Part shown: positions 1 to 8,607 of the stretch, one piece after another
Layout of the letters: each line of letters starts with the position of its first letter
Position numbering within the stretch: position 1 is the stretch's first letter
Virus record (IMG/VR): IMGVR_UViG_3300046804_000384
Coordinates: 1-25,812 of that record
Length of the DNA: 25,812 nt
DNA from: a virus
Direction: 5' to 3' (one strand)
Translations under genes and position numbers: made by a program
The notes under the pieces: generated by a model
Databases searched by the model: none
What the model was told of the DNA's origin: nothing
What the model saw: only the letters and a program-made list of their open reading frames with translations

Positions 1-977
1 ATCGTGCCGGTCTTATCCTTAACGGTTGCTTCTTCTAGAGCTTGCAATTCCTCGAACAGATCTTCGACATCATCGACTTCCTCGAAGTCTTCCTTGACAT
101 CTGGCTTTGGTTGAGGCGTAGGATCGCGGTAGATCTTCAGCTTTGGAGATGCGTTGAAATTGTCTCGGCCGCCTGCTCCGTAGTTTGCGCGAGTCGCTCT
201 CTTAGCTCCTCTAGCAGCTGCCGCATAGAACGCAGCGCTAATTTCTTCGAGTTCTTCGGCTTCTTCTTTGACATTCTTACCGTTTTGATTGATGGATTCA
301 TAAGCCTGCTCAAGCGCATCCTTGGCTTCACTAATGGCAGCCAGAACACCACTGTCTACTTCTTGACCATCTTCTAGTTGGTCGTGCATCTCGGCTGCTT
401 GCATCGCGATTTGCTCAAGAGTGTTCTTGACTTCTCCCTTGTTGGGTTGATCAGCAGTCGGATTATTATTAAGATGAGAATTATTGTTATCTACTTGACC
501 GACAGTATTTTGTGCTCCAGCAGGATTATCTGATGTAGCTGCCTGTGAATCTTCTTCAAGTTCTACTTCTTCGCCCATGGCAGACTTGGTCGCTGTGGCA
601 TACATAACATCCTTCCAGCGATCGCCGTATCTTTCCTTGAATCCGGCAGTCTTCTTCTTCATGGCCTTGACAATTTCTTCACGCTTCGACTTTTCACCAG
701 AAGTCATCTTTTCTTCCTTGATGCCCTTTTCCTTCTTAAGTTGATCAGCAGGGCGATTGCCTATAGGAGTTCCTAGGTCATCCTTATGATGTGGTAGAGT
801 CGTATCGTCTTTGTTGATATTTGTGGCGCCGAAGACATCGTCTTTGTTGCCGTTACGATCGGCATGCTTTTGAACGAGGTGTCTCTTCCAGAATTGCTTT
901 TCGCCCTCTGGCTTAGGCTCGTAGTACTTTACGTCTGGATCTTCGACTTCATGAAGGTCTTTATTGTTCTGCGTCAT
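1..977 (-). CDS. Partial acidic protein, probable prohead core/scaffold-associated (left edge)
   Basis: An open frame starts at ATG 977 and continues without a stop for 325 codons to the window edge, so the C-terminus is missing. A GAGGAAG ribosome-binding sequence lies 9 bases upstream, inside the preceding gene, which it overlaps by 17 bases. The product is highly charged: a Lys/Asp-rich N-terminus, a conserved-looking block at residues 96-134 (KREEIVKAMKKK, then FKERYGDRWKDVMYATATK), an Asn/Gln-rich linker around 145-180, acidic heptad-like stretches (185-245), an Ala-rich segment at 248-262 and an acidic C-terminal part (295-317). In T4, genes 68, 21 and 22 (core proteins, protease, scaffold) follow gene 67, so an assembly-core role fits position and composition. 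I see no protease signature. Sites such as LEE followed by A at residues 314-317 resemble the T4 gp21 cleavage pattern (L/I-x-E). The function is inferred, but the frame itself is clear. Confidence 0.8.
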   Translation of the reverse strand, partial: MTQNNKDLHEVEDPDVKYYEPKPEGEKQFWKRHLVQKHADRNGNKDDVFGATNINKDDTTLPHHKDDLGTPIGNRPADQLKKEKGIKEEKMTSGEKSKREEIVKAMKKKTAGFKERYGDRWKDVMYATATKSAMGEEVELEEDSQAATSDNPAGAQNTVGQVDNNNSHLNNNPTADQPNKGEVKNTLEQIAMQAAEMHDQLEDGQEVDSGVLAAISEAKDALEQAYESINQNGKNVKEEAEELEEISAAFYAAAARGAKRATRANYGAGGRDNFNASPKLKIYRDPTPQPKPDVKEDFEEVDDVEDLFEELQALEEATVKDKTGT

Positions 978-1149
978 CTGATTCCACTTCCTCGAGCTCT
1001 GGATTAAACATATGACTACCGATATACTCCTTACGGGCTTCCAGAGCATCTTGAACTCTAGACGTCATGATATCATCCAGTGCACTCTTAAGGTTAAGGT
1101 GATCTTTATTCATGATAAAATCTACGATATCTTCCGCGCTATTTGGCAT
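961..1149 (-). CDS. gp67: Small prohead core protein, gp67-like
   Basis: This 62-residue protein lies directly after the portal gene, exactly where T4 has gene 67. It has an amphipathic helical N-terminal half (residues 5-43, with alternating DIVDFIM and LKSALDDIM segments and then RVQDALEARKEYIG) and a short acidic tail (ELEEVESDDAEQ). T4 gp67 shows the same layout: a helical region with a K/R-E-rich end and a strongly acidic tail, though T4's tail is longer. gp67 is an internal scaffold-core component that is cleaved to internal peptides during head maturation. The start is supported by AGGAG about 7 bases upstream of ATG 1149 and by a late promoter 24 bases further up. Its end overlaps the next gene by 17 bases. 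Assignment rests on position and composition more than on sequence identity. Confidence 0.65.
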   Translation of the reverse strand: MPNSAEDIVDFIMNKDHLNLKSALDDIMTSRVQDALEARKEYIGSHMFNPELEEVESDDAEQ

Positions 1150-1172
1150 ATCTGTCTCCTATTTGCATTATC

Positions 1173-1180
1173 TATTTATA
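1173..1180 (-). promoter_or_regulatory. Late promoter, TATAAATA, for the gp67-like gene
   Basis: An exact T4 late-promoter octamer on the minus strand, ending 23 bases before ATG 1149. An overlapping second copy (GATAAATA, 1179-1186) includes the TAA stop of the portal gene, giving a GATAAATATAAATA string. In T4 this motif is read by gp55 with RNA polymerase and the sliding clamp. Confidence 0.8.
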
Positions 1181-1181
1181 T

Positions 1182-2930
1182 TTATCTGAAGTTTGGAGGA
1201 AGAGTCTCAACCGTCTTGATTTCTCGCGGTTTCTCTCTCTTCTTACGAACTTCAGGGAATTTTCTAGTATATGGTCCAGTCTTTCCTTGAACGATCTGAG
1301 TAATCATTGGGCCTCTTCCAGATTTAGTCGTTTCTGGTTCTGCAGATGCAGCTGGTGGTGGCGCTCCACCACCAGCATCTGCGCCCTGTTGTTGCATCGC
1401 CATATCTTGGGCTTGTTGCTCTTGAGCAGCAGTATCAGCCAAGCTACCTGGCATGACTTCTTCACTCTTGATTTGCTTTTGCATCTCTTCGATGTCTTCA
1501 TCAGACTGTTGCAGAATATTCTTTTTGACCCACTCTTGTGAGTAGAACATACCAACGTATGGAGTGATCTGTTCAAGCGTAGTCAACCTTTCGCGCAGAA
1601 TCTCTGCGTCCTTCAGTTCCGAGAAATAGCTATCGGTATTGAAGTTGAAATGAATCTTGTTCTTGTACTCGGCCCAATCTTCAGAAGTCAGAATGCCCTT
1701 AAGAATAAGTTGCTTTTCAAGAGTGTGCAAGAACAGCTGCGAGAATCTCAGACGCAAACGATTGATCAACTTTTGGAACTTCAATTCGTCTTGAGTGATT
1801 TCGGCAGAACGGCCAAGATTGAAGCCAGAAGTTTCTGGATCAAGGCGAGTCATAGGAACGTTCAGGGCCTTGTAAAGCTTCTTCTCGAAGTAACGAACAT
1901 CTGACAGTTCACCAAGATTTTGACCGGAAGGCAGAGTAGAGATTTCTGTACCGCGGCCACCTTCACGACGAGGTAGCCAGTAATCTTCGAGCATCGTCAT
2001 AAACTTACGATCGTCTCTGATGTCGCCAGTCGTGGCGTCGTATACCAGACGATTCTTGTGACGCGTCATCATATCTTTGACATATTGCTCGGCTTTCATC
2101 TTAGGCAAGCTACCGACATCGATATAGAAGATACGACGTTCTGGAGCACGAGAGATACGATAAATGACCGTAGCGTCCTCGAGCATTCTTAGTTGGTTAA
2201 GTGGCTTAATGGCCTTATGCAGATAGCCAAGAACGAGCTTGTTATCTTTATCGGTCAGACCAGATGTGATGTGAACGATTGAGTCTTTAGCGATTCTGAG
2301 ACCCTGATTTTCCATGCCGGTCATAGAAGAGCCACGATAGCCTCTTTCAGAGTACATAAAGAACTCGCTAACCACTACGTTGACAAAGATATTGCCACGT
2401 CTTTCGCGGCGCATGTTACGTACTTTTCTGATCTTACGAGGATCAATGTAACGAAGCTCTTGAATACCGAGTCTTGGATTGGTCTCATCGACCATTACGT
2501 GATAGTACATTCTACCGTCGATATACCAACGACGAAAGATTTCGTAGCCATAGTTGTTGAAGTTGAACAGTTCTGATACAGTGTTCCATTCTTCAGAGAT
2601 AAGATCTTTGATTCGTTCTGGAACTTTCAGAGAATCTAGGTCGTCTAGATTGATGTCGACGATGTTCTTATTGCCATCTTTAACGATGGCTTCGTTGACG
2701 AGTTCTTCAATAGCTTGTTCACATTCTGGTTGAATCGACATCTCGCGGTACTTCGCGACGATCTCGGCTTCGGTCTTAGCAGAGCCCTCAAGGTCGAGAT
2801 ATGTTCCATAAGCACCACCCGCGGAAACGGTTAGAGCTCCGTCGTCAGTCTCCGGTGGAGAAAACGACGGAATCTCTACTACTTCCGCGGGCTTTTTCTT
2901 TATCTCAAATCCAAATAGTTCTATGGCCAT
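1182..2930 (-). CDS. gp20: Portal vertex protein of the head, gp20-like
   Basis: A 582-residue protein with the character of the T4-type portal (T4 gp20 is 524 residues). The portal is the dodecameric ring at the head vertex where packaging starts and the neck attaches. Visible family-like features include an N-terminal acidic region with SIQPECEQAIEELVNEAIV, a core containing GYEIFRRWYIDGRMYYHVM and then ELRYIDPRKIRKVR, ISRAPERRIFYIDVGSLPK in the middle, and a stem/crown region with RLDPETSGFNLGRSAEITQDE and LRLRFSQLF. The C-terminal part is Gln/Ala/Gly-rich (around 500-530) with a basic tail. I start at ATG 2930 rather than TTG 2933 because AGGAG lies 7 bases upstream of the ATG. It sits between tail tube and gp67-like genes as in T4. 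Identification is firm. Confidence 0.93.
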   Translation of the reverse strand: MAIELFGFEIKKKPAEVVEIPSFSPPETDDGALTVSAGGAYGTYLDLEGSAKTEAEIVAKYREMSIQPECEQAIEELVNEAIVKDGNKNIVDINLDDLDSLKVPERIKDLISEEWNTVSELFNFNNYGYEIFRRWYIDGRMYYHVMVDETNPRLGIQELRYIDPRKIRKVRNMRRERRGNIFVNVVVSEFFMYSERGYRGSSMTGMENQGLRIAKDSIVHITSGLTDKDNKLVLGYLHKAIKPLNQLRMLEDATVIYRISRAPERRIFYIDVGSLPKMKAEQYVKDMMTRHKNRLVYDATTGDIRDDRKFMTMLEDYWLPRREGGRGTEISTLPSGQNLGELSDVRYFEKKLYKALNVPMTRLDPETSGFNLGRSAEITQDELKFQKLINRLRLRFSQLFLHTLEKQLILKGILTSEDWAEYKNKIHFNFNTDSYFSELKDAEILRERLTTLEQITPYVGMFYSQEWVKKNILQQSDEDIEEMQKQIKSEEVMPGSLADTAAQEQQAQDMAMQQQGADAGGGAPPPAASAEPETTKSGRGPMITQIVQGKTGPYTRKFPEVRKKREKPREIKTVETLPPNFR

Positions 2931-2970
2931 CAAGGCACTCCTACTTTAATAATAAAAAGGTATTCAGAAC

Positions 2971-2978
2971 TATTTATC
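2971..2978 (-). promoter_or_regulatory. Late promoter, GATAAATA, for the portal gene
   Basis: A minus-strand octamer differing from TATAAATA only at the first base, ending 40 bases upstream of the portal ATG. The TAA in its middle is the stop codon of the tail tube gene, so the last codon plus stop form the promoter. Confidence 0.6.
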
Positions 2979-3549
2979 CTTGATCGCCAATGCCATTTGC
3001 GGCTGTAATACCGGCATTACCCAGATACCAGTTATCGTATTCAAACGATACTTGGAAATTTTCAATTTGATCTGTGGAATCCCATGCTAGATCAATAGCT
3101 CCAATATTCTGTGGATAAAGTCCTTCAAAAACATAAGTTCTTAGCGTTTCACCCGTTTTAGAATATTGTATGACTTGAGCATTTGCTTTATAGTTCAAGT
3201 TCGATGCTGATCTAAGACGTGTATTTCCACGAAGCTGATTAATCGAGTTAGACCATGTTTCCATAGCAGCTCTAAGCTTGAAATCTTCATCGTTAATAAC
3301 AGTAACGTTCCAAGTTGGGAATGTTCTATCACCAGCCATCTTTACAGCTCGACCAAAGTATGGAATAGAAATCAATCCAACAGTTGAGTCTGGAATTTGA
3401 GCAGATCGTATTAGAAAGCGACCGCCTTGAGGCATATCCAATTGAACGCCTTGAGGAGGCGAAAATAGATTGACTTCGAAGAGTGTAGGACGGGCGCCGC
3501 CGAATGTCAAATTAGATTTGAATTGCGCTACGCTGAAACTTCTTGCCAT
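2974..3549 (-). CDS. gp19: Tail tube protein, gp19-like
   Basis: A 191-residue protein, slightly longer than T4 gp19 (163). gp19 polymerises as hexameric rings to make the inner tube through which DNA passes. The N-terminus (MARSFSVAQFKSNLTFGGARP) and segments such as RFLIRSAQIPDSTVGLISIPYFGRAVKMAGDR (split around residues 45-75), then TWNVTVINDEDFKLR and YVFEGLYPQNIGAIDLAW match the family pattern of a beta-barrel tube subunit. It lies between the sheath and portal genes as in T4. ATG 3549 is preceded by GGGAG at a workable distance and by a late promoter ending 22 bases upstream. The C-terminus carries a short extra Gly/Ala-rich extension after YDNWYLGN. Confidence 0.93.
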   Translation of the reverse strand: MARSFSVAQFKSNLTFGGARPTLFEVNLFSPPQGVQLDMPQGGRFLIRSAQIPDSTVGLISIPYFGRAVKMAGDRTFPTWNVTVINDEDFKLRAAMETWSNSINQLRGNTRLRSASNLNYKANAQVIQYSKTGETLRTYVFEGLYPQNIGAIDLAWDSTDQIENFQVSFEYDNWYLGNAGITAANGIGDQG

Positions 3550-3570
3550 TGTTGTTCTCCCTTATATCTT

Positions 3571-3578
3571 TATTTATT
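3571..3578 (-). promoter_or_regulatory. Late promoter, AATAAATA, for the tail tube gene
   Basis: A minus-strand octamer ending 22 bases before ATG 3549, immediately downstream of and overlapping the stop codon of the sheath gene (GTA TAA TAAATA). Short spacing and strand agree with the other late sites in this window. Confidence 0.65.
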
Positions 3579-5664
3579 ATACTGAACCAACGATTGTAGA
3601 GAACTCAACGCCAGATCTTACAGCCACAAAGTTGAGCTGAATGAAGTTGATCGAGCGATTAGGCTTGATGTAGATATCTCCGACGAATTGATTTGAGTCT
3701 ACGATCTGATCAGTGTTATTAGTGCTATCGCAGACTACTCTGAAATCCGTAATACCTCTACGGCCCTGTACGTCTCTTAGATAAGGCTCGATTAGATTTA
3801 CAAACTGTGCGCGAGTAAATTCATCATTGAAATCAAACAGCGCAGACTTAGCCGCGTTAGAGATCGCTTTTTCAAGAACGATAAACAGACGACGTACGTT
3901 GATACGATCAAATGCCGAAGGACGTCCTAACAGAGTCTTATCTCCGTAGAGAACAGTTCCTTGACCTTGGAACGTTGATACTGGGTTTACGTCTGCCTTA
4001 TACAGAATATCGCGCTGGCCCTGATTTGGATTGAATGCCAATCTAGTTACGTTCTTGATCTGACCGCGCTGGAATCCAGCTGGTGAGAACCATGGATCAC
4101 GATCATTATCGGTGCGTACACAAGTACCGGCAACGTCTCCGTTCAGAGGAATCCAACGATATGTATCATTGTACTTGTCATACTGATACTTGTAACCACT
4201 GTCCATAACTGCATAAGAAGAAGCAGTAGTCAGATTATTACGGAAGTTTACGATATTCGTAGTAGCGTCACCGGCTGTAGTTTGTACGACAGCATCTGCT
4301 TTAGCAGGTGATATGAAAGCAACACAGTCCTTACGATACTCGGCAATATTTCCGATGATATAGTTTGCCATAGCTCCATAAGTCGTAGAAGTGCTAGATG
4401 GAGTTGTACTTTCTGCAGACAATCCGCGGGCTTTACCGGCAAGAACAAGAGAAATATCTACGTCTTCTTTGTTCTTGAACAGATCATATCCACCAGTTAC
4501 AGCTGATAGAGAGCAGTTTGACTCGCTGTTTCCGTCGCCGCCAAGAGCAAACGTAGCTGTGTATGGGTTGATATTTGTAGAAGACGCAATATTGTTTGCT
4601 GTATTTGAAACAGCACCACTACGATCTGTACCTGCCCAGATATAGTTAGAAGTATTATTCAGTACTGTCTTGTAGTAATTAGTAGCGCCCGAATCGGTCT
4701 TAGCATCTGTAGCACGTGATAGAGCTCTGAAGACTTCAAGAATCGTTCCTGGAGTACCAGTAATTTGGCCCAATTGGTCAACGACAACGACGTGCATTTC
4801 GTCATTTGCAGTATAACCCTTTTGAGCCATGTAGTTCGAACTACCCGGAGCCTTATCGACTTGTGAATAGAATTCCCAGTAGCTAGTAGTAGACGTCTGA
4901 GTTACGTTAGCTGGAAGAACGACTGGCGAAGCAAGGCTCAGAGTTGCATAAGACTGAATATTAGCACCAGAACCAGTTTCGACATTAGAAGGAGTTACGG
5001 CTGTGACCTTAACAGTCTGCGTACCAGTCGTCGTATTTCCTAAGTCGATCAGGTCGCCGACGGTAATCCAGCTTGTAGTTGCTTGAGCTGCAGCGTTAGC
5101 TTTACCGGCTTGGTTTGCGGTATAAGTGATTGTGGCTGAGTTCGAACCACTAGTAGAAGTGATGCTGATTGCAGATACGTTACCATAAGTATTTGAACTT
5201 GTGGTTTGAATGAATGCAGCATTGACTTGAAGGCTATATGCAGTAGAACTATCGCAGACAGAGATCTTCAGGCTGTTACCAAGCGAACCAGGATACTTAG
5301 CGATATATGCTACGTTAGCACTGATCGTAGTATTTGCATAGTCATCGGCGTTCTTGATAGCAAAGCCGGCTACAGTATTTGTATTGGCAACAGCATTGTT
5401 TGCTCCGTCAATGACGCGAACGACTTGCAGGCTATTGCCATATGCCAGGAAGTTAGCGGCCGTGAAGAATGTTTCGTAGTTATCGGCAGTTGGCTTACCA
5501 AAGACAGAAGCCAAAGTGCTTTCTGAATCGATCAGTCTTCTCTGATTGACTGGACCCCAAGTGAAAATTCCGGCAAACGCACCGGTAGTAGTAGATACGT
5601 TTGGCACTACTGTTGTAAGATCGATTTCACTTACATTGATACCAGGACTGACTTGAATTGCCAT
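3577..5664 (-). CDS. gp18: Contractile tail sheath protein, gp18-like
   Basis: A 695-residue sheath subunit (T4 gp18 is 659). The sheath surrounds the tail tube and contracts during DNA injection. The N-terminus (QVSPGINVSEIDLTTVVP, then TTTGAFAGIFTWGPVNQ) is typical of myovirus sheaths, as is the conserved C-terminal domain (RLFIVLEKAISNAAKSALFDFND, then LIEPYLRDVQGRRGITDFRVVCD and VGDIYIKPNRSINFIQLNF). The middle (about residues 110-400) is Ser/Thr/Asn-rich and poorly conserved, which suits the surface-exposed domains. A longer frame begins at ATG 5679, but the bases coding those extra five residues contain AAGGAGAT, an ideal ribosome-binding site for ATG 5664, so I chose 5664. A late promoter lies 47 bases upstream. 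Confidence 0.95.
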   Translation of the reverse strand: MAIQVSPGINVSEIDLTTVVPNVSTTTGAFAGIFTWGPVNQRRLIDSESTLASVFGKPTADNYETFFTAANFLAYGNSLQVVRVIDGANNAVANTNTVAGFAIKNADDYANTTISANVAYIAKYPGSLGNSLKISVCDSSTAYSLQVNAAFIQTTSSNTYGNVSAISITSTSGSNSATITYTANQAGKANAAAQATTSWITVGDLIDLGNTTTGTQTVKVTAVTPSNVETGSGANIQSYATLSLASPVVLPANVTQTSTTSYWEFYSQVDKAPGSSNYMAQKGYTANDEMHVVVVDQLGQITGTPGTILEVFRALSRATDAKTDSGATNYYKTVLNNTSNYIWAGTDRSGAVSNTANNIASSTNINPYTATFALGGDGNSESNCSLSAVTGGYDLFKNKEDVDISLVLAGKARGLSAESTTPSSTSTTYGAMANYIIGNIAEYRKDCVAFISPAKADAVVQTTAGDATTNIVNFRNNLTTASSYAVMDSGYKYQYDKYNDTYRWIPLNGDVAGTCVRTDNDRDPWFSPAGFQRGQIKNVTRLAFNPNQGQRDILYKADVNPVSTFQGQGTVLYGDKTLLGRPSAFDRINVRRLFIVLEKAISNAAKSALFDFNDEFTRAQFVNLIEPYLRDVQGRRGITDFRVVCDSTNNTDQIVDSNQFVGDIYIKPNRSINFIQLNFVAVRSGVEFSTIVGSV

Positions 5665-5710
5665 TTCTATCTCCTTCATTAAAGAAACGTGTAGATTCTA
5701 GTTACGCTTA

Positions 5711-5718
5711 TATTTATT
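5711..5718 (-). promoter_or_regulatory. Late promoter, AATAAATA, for the sheath gene
   Basis: A minus-strand octamer in the gap between the terminase and sheath genes, extended to AATAAATATAAG. It ends 47 bases before ATG 5664, longer than most other sites here. Unlike several others it does not overlap the previous stop codon. Confidence 0.65.
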
Positions 5719-5729
5719 GTTTTTGTGTT

Positions 5730-7370
5730 TTAGAAAGATTGCCTGTGAGGGCCTACGTCCATGTCATAGAATGGATCACCGAAAGAGAAGCCTTCTTCGT
5801 CACCATGGCCATCGTCTTGCCATCCAAACGGAGTCATGTCTTCATCCATCAGAGCATTACTTCCTTCAACTAGAATATTTCTAACATCAGTTTCAGTTAG
5901 ATCTTTGAAGAACGGCTGATTAGAAAGCCATCCAAACAAAACACAACACATTACCAAGTCATCGTGTTCACCTTCTTCGGCTTCGTATGAAGCTTTATTC
6001 TCAATAAATCGAGCCATTTCATAAAGAAGATCATAGTCATTGATAATAAGTTTATCATTCTCTACGAGCGATTTGAAGTTACCACAACCGATTCTCTTGA
6101 CTTGTTTAGTCGTCTTTACGCCGTACTGAGGACGATTCTTGCCACCAAATCCTGCAGACAGTCTTTGACCGGCTCGGCCCTTAGTCTGAGTTACCATGAC
6201 TGCCGGATACTCAAGATCTTGTTGTAGAATATCTACGACCTGTTGACCGATATCATTGGTCTCTACCAGAACAAAGGCCTCGTTATACAGATATCCGAGC
6301 TGAGCTACGATATTTGGATATACAAGAGGCGAGATGTCGTTGGCCTTGAACTTAGCCACGATGTTGTACGGAATCTTTGTGACGTCAAATACCACACACG
6401 CCGAGTAGTCGATATCGACGCCTCTAGACGTGTCCACCGTAATAACGTATCTGTGACCTTTTTGAGGGTGTTCATAGATATCGACGTTATTTGACGTGTG
6501 AATCGGAGTGATATACGTGAGTCTTTGCAGAACTTTACCATCAATAAGGGTGTTGGATGAACCAAGGAATTCGCACTCAAACTCCTGAGAGAACTGGCGT
6601 TCTGAGGTGTTAGAGATGGTCTCTTCACGCCACTTCGGCGTTCTGCCAGGAACATCTGACCAGTGGACAGATACTCGCTCGTATCTGTTTCTGCCCTGCT
6701 CTGAATCGGTCCAGAGCTTATAAAACATGTTCATTCCGTTAGGTGTCGAAGTGATCAGAATCTTCGAAGACTGGCCAGACGAGATCGTAGGATAGACCGA
6801 GGCAAAGAACTCGTCTTGAATATTATTTGGAACGAACGCGAACTCGTCAAGATAGATCAGATTGAACGAGTCACCACGAATTGCTGTAGATGAGGTCGAT
6901 GAGGCCAGAATCTTCGAACCATTTTCTAGTTCGATGTTACCACGGTTCCACTGAACCACGCCCTGTTGTAGCCAGCGCGGAAGGTGCTCGAACGCCAATT
7001 GAATACGTGACAGAATTTCACGAGATTGCTTTTCTTTGTTAGCTAGAATAGCGATCTTATAGTTCTCTGTGAATAGAACGTACCAAAGCAAAAGAGCCGC
7101 CACGGTAGTAGTCTTACCAACCTGACGAGGCATCTTACAGATAACGAAACGATTATCTACAGCAGTTCTGACCATCTGTTCTTGGAACGGCCATATCTCG
7201 AAGGGAACAAGACCCTTATCGATGTTGACGATCTTGATGTAGTTCTTGATAAAATACACAGGATCTTGTGAGCACTTTACGTACTCTTGAATGTTCTCGG
7301 CGTTCCATCCAATACTGACGCCGGATCTTTTTAGATTTTGGTTTCCTAAGTAAGAATTCTTATCCTGCAT
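5730..7370 (-). CDS. gp17: Large terminase subunit, gp17-like (packaging ATPase and nuclease)
   Basis: A 546-residue motor protein (T4 gp17 is 610) that cuts concatemeric DNA and pumps it into the prohead at the portal. The ATPase domain shows the adenine-binding Gln region (PFQEQMVR, about 61-68), a Walker A variant PRQVGKTT (81-88), Walker B LIYLDE (171-176, catalytic Glu176) and coupling motif ITSTPNG (206-212). The C-terminal RNase H-like nuclease has its acidic residues at D313 (TVDTSRG), E370 (LVETND) and D471 (EHDDLVMCC). All key residues are present, so it should be active. It overlaps the small-subunit gene by 11 bases, suggesting coupled translation, and AAGGGAAAG lies directly before ATG 7370. 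The tail (about 500-546) is acidic, Gly-rich and variable. Confidence 0.97.
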   Translation of the reverse strand: MQDKNSYLGNQNLKRSGVSIGWNAENIQEYVKCSQDPVYFIKNYIKIVNIDKGLVPFEIWPFQEQMVRTAVDNRFVICKMPRQVGKTTTVAALLLWYVLFTENYKIAILANKEKQSREILSRIQLAFEHLPRWLQQGVVQWNRGNIELENGSKILASSTSSTAIRGDSFNLIYLDEFAFVPNNIQDEFFASVYPTISSGQSSKILITSTPNGMNMFYKLWTDSEQGRNRYERVSVHWSDVPGRTPKWREETISNTSERQFSQEFECEFLGSSNTLIDGKVLQRLTYITPIHTSNNVDIYEHPQKGHRYVITVDTSRGVDIDYSACVVFDVTKIPYNIVAKFKANDISPLVYPNIVAQLGYLYNEAFVLVETNDIGQQVVDILQQDLEYPAVMVTQTKGRAGQRLSAGFGGKNRPQYGVKTTKQVKRIGCGNFKSLVENDKLIINDYDLLYEMARFIENKASYEAEEGEHDDLVMCCVLFGWLSNQPFFKDLTETDVRNILVEGSNALMDEDMTPFGWQDDGHGDEEGFSFGDPFYDMDVGPHRQSF

Positions 7371-7785
7371 TCTTTCCCTTGAGCATGGCTAAAAGATCGG
7401 CAGTAGATCCAACAAACAGATTGTTATTGACTGTGTCTGGTCCACCCGGAGCCTTGTCTTCGTGCTTAAGCTCTTTCTTTTTCTTGTGAAGATCCAGAAG
7501 ATCCTTGCTGGCTTCACGTTGAGTATTCAATAGAGTCGCCACGACCTCAAATGCCCTGGGGTGTTGGCTCTGTTTAGCAATTTCAAGCATCTCTTCTACA
7601 GCATCAGAAGTGTTCTTGATCGTATCATACATCATAGTTCTGACATAAGTCAGATCGTTGTTTAGTTCTTCGTCCGTGACTTTATCTGTGTCTTGATGTA
7701 TGACTACTCCGTTCTCTCTGACTGTCGCAGGAGTATTGAGTATCTGGGATATCACGCTTTTATTATCATCACTATTCATCTGCAT
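7360..7785 (-). CDS. gp16: Small terminase subunit, gp16-like
   Basis: A 141-residue protein between gp15-like and gp17-like genes, the T4 position of gene 16 (T4 gp16 is 164 residues). The small subunit forms a ring that recognises phage DNA and stimulates the gp17 ATPase. The sequence is largely helical with a central coiled-coil-like stretch (about 55-107: DTIKNTSDAVEEMLEIAKQ, then AFEVVATLLNTQREASKDLLDLHKKKKEL), as in other gp16 proteins. The C-terminus has PGGPDTVNNNLFVGSTADLLAMLKG, a tail resembling that of other T4-like small terminases. It overlaps the gp15-like gene by 14 bases and gp17 by 11. There are two possible starts, ATG 7785 and ATG 7779; GAGAG lies just upstream and does not decide between them. 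Confidence 0.85.
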   Translation of the reverse strand: MQMNSDDNKSVISQILNTPATVRENGVVIHQDTDKVTDEELNNDLTYVRTMMYDTIKNTSDAVEEMLEIAKQSQHPRAFEVVATLLNTQREASKDLLDLHKKKKELKHEDKAPGGPDTVNNNLFVGSTADLLAMLKGKNAG

Positions 7786-8605
7786 CTCTCACATAATCAA
7801 CTATAAAGCCATAAGCATCTGTAGCGTTGATGTCTTGTACGGGAACAGATGCTGCACTATTAGAAGTCGGTTGTCCATTCGCCGTTAAACCAGGCCTTAC
7901 ATATATATGCTCTTCGACAGAAGTCGTTCCGATGACAGCGGTGGTGATATCTCCGGATGGAAGTTCGAAATTGATAAAGATCTCTTTAATGACTTTCGAA
8001 TCAGATGTTGGACCATACAAGAATCCTTTGAGCGTAAACTCAAGAGTCCAGATAACGTATTCTTTAGAAGTAAAGTCGCCTTCATATAGCTCTTCTTGAT
8101 TTACAGAATTTAGAACGAGTGGAAGAGTTATATTTCCATAGTTCATTTCTGGAATAAGATTCGCAGATACATTTAGAATCGGTGTGAAGTATGGAATAAT
8201 TTGCTCTACAATTCTGAGAGCGTCATCTGAGTTTCTGGTAATGATTGACAGTCTAAATCCTATATTGTACGGTACAGGATTGTTTTGTATATGCAGATTG
8301 CCGTTGTTTGATGATCCAGTGGTGCATTTGCCAATAGAAGAGAGTTTTCTGTCTGAATCGTATCTGATATCGATGATCTCGAATGCCATACGTGGATAGA
8401 CCAAAGAGACAGGACGAAGTAAATCTTCGTTCTGAATCTGACGAGTCAGGTAACGTTCTTTTGGTCCATAAGCAATGGGAACTTTTATTGTCTTTGTAGT
8501 GTTGTTATCTAGATCGACTCTGTTGATAACGATATCGTTGAACAGGGTTCCGAAGATCGTTACGTACTTTCTTATCAATCCAAAATACCAAGTTTTACCT
8601 AGCAT
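7772..8605 (-). CDS. gp15: Tail sheath stabilizer and completion protein, gp15-like
   Basis: A 277-residue protein, close to T4 gp15 (272). gp15 forms a hexameric ring capping the tail tube and sheath and joins the tail to the neck. The start MLGKTWYFGLIRKYVTIFGTLF and the run VPIAYGPKERYLTR followed by LVYPRMAFEIIDIRYDSDRKL are typical of this family. The middle holds NPVPYNIGFRLSIITRNSDDALRIVEQIIPYF, the usual fold core. The C-terminal 45 residues are Ser/Thr/Ala-rich and end in an acidic VDYVRDADE. It begins 2 bases after the gp14-like gene stops (GAGG upstream of ATG 8605), and its order 14-15-16 matches T4. Confidence 0.92.
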   Translation of the reverse strand: MLGKTWYFGLIRKYVTIFGTLFNDIVINRVDLDNNTTKTIKVPIAYGPKERYLTRQIQNEDLLRPVSLVYPRMAFEIIDIRYDSDRKLSSIGKCTTGSSNNGNLHIQNNPVPYNIGFRLSIITRNSDDALRIVEQIIPYFTPILNVSANLIPEMNYGNITLPLVLNSVNQEELYEGDFTSKEYVIWTLEFTLKGFLYGPTSDSKVIKEIFINFELPSGDITTAVIGTTSVEEHIYVRPGLTANGQPTSNSAASVPVQDINATDAYGFIVDYVRDADE

Positions 8606-8607
8606 AG

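Noticed and set aside
137-352. Minus-strand ORF of 71 residues and plus-strand ORF at 42-377
   Set aside because: Both are in other frames across the long partial gene at 1-977, which has a ribosome-binding site, an overlap with gp67 and consistent acidic composition.
5665-5679. Upstream ATG for the sheath gene
   Set aside because: The five added codons contain the AAGGAGAT ribosome-binding site for ATG 5664, and sheath proteins normally begin close to the QVSPGINVSE segment.
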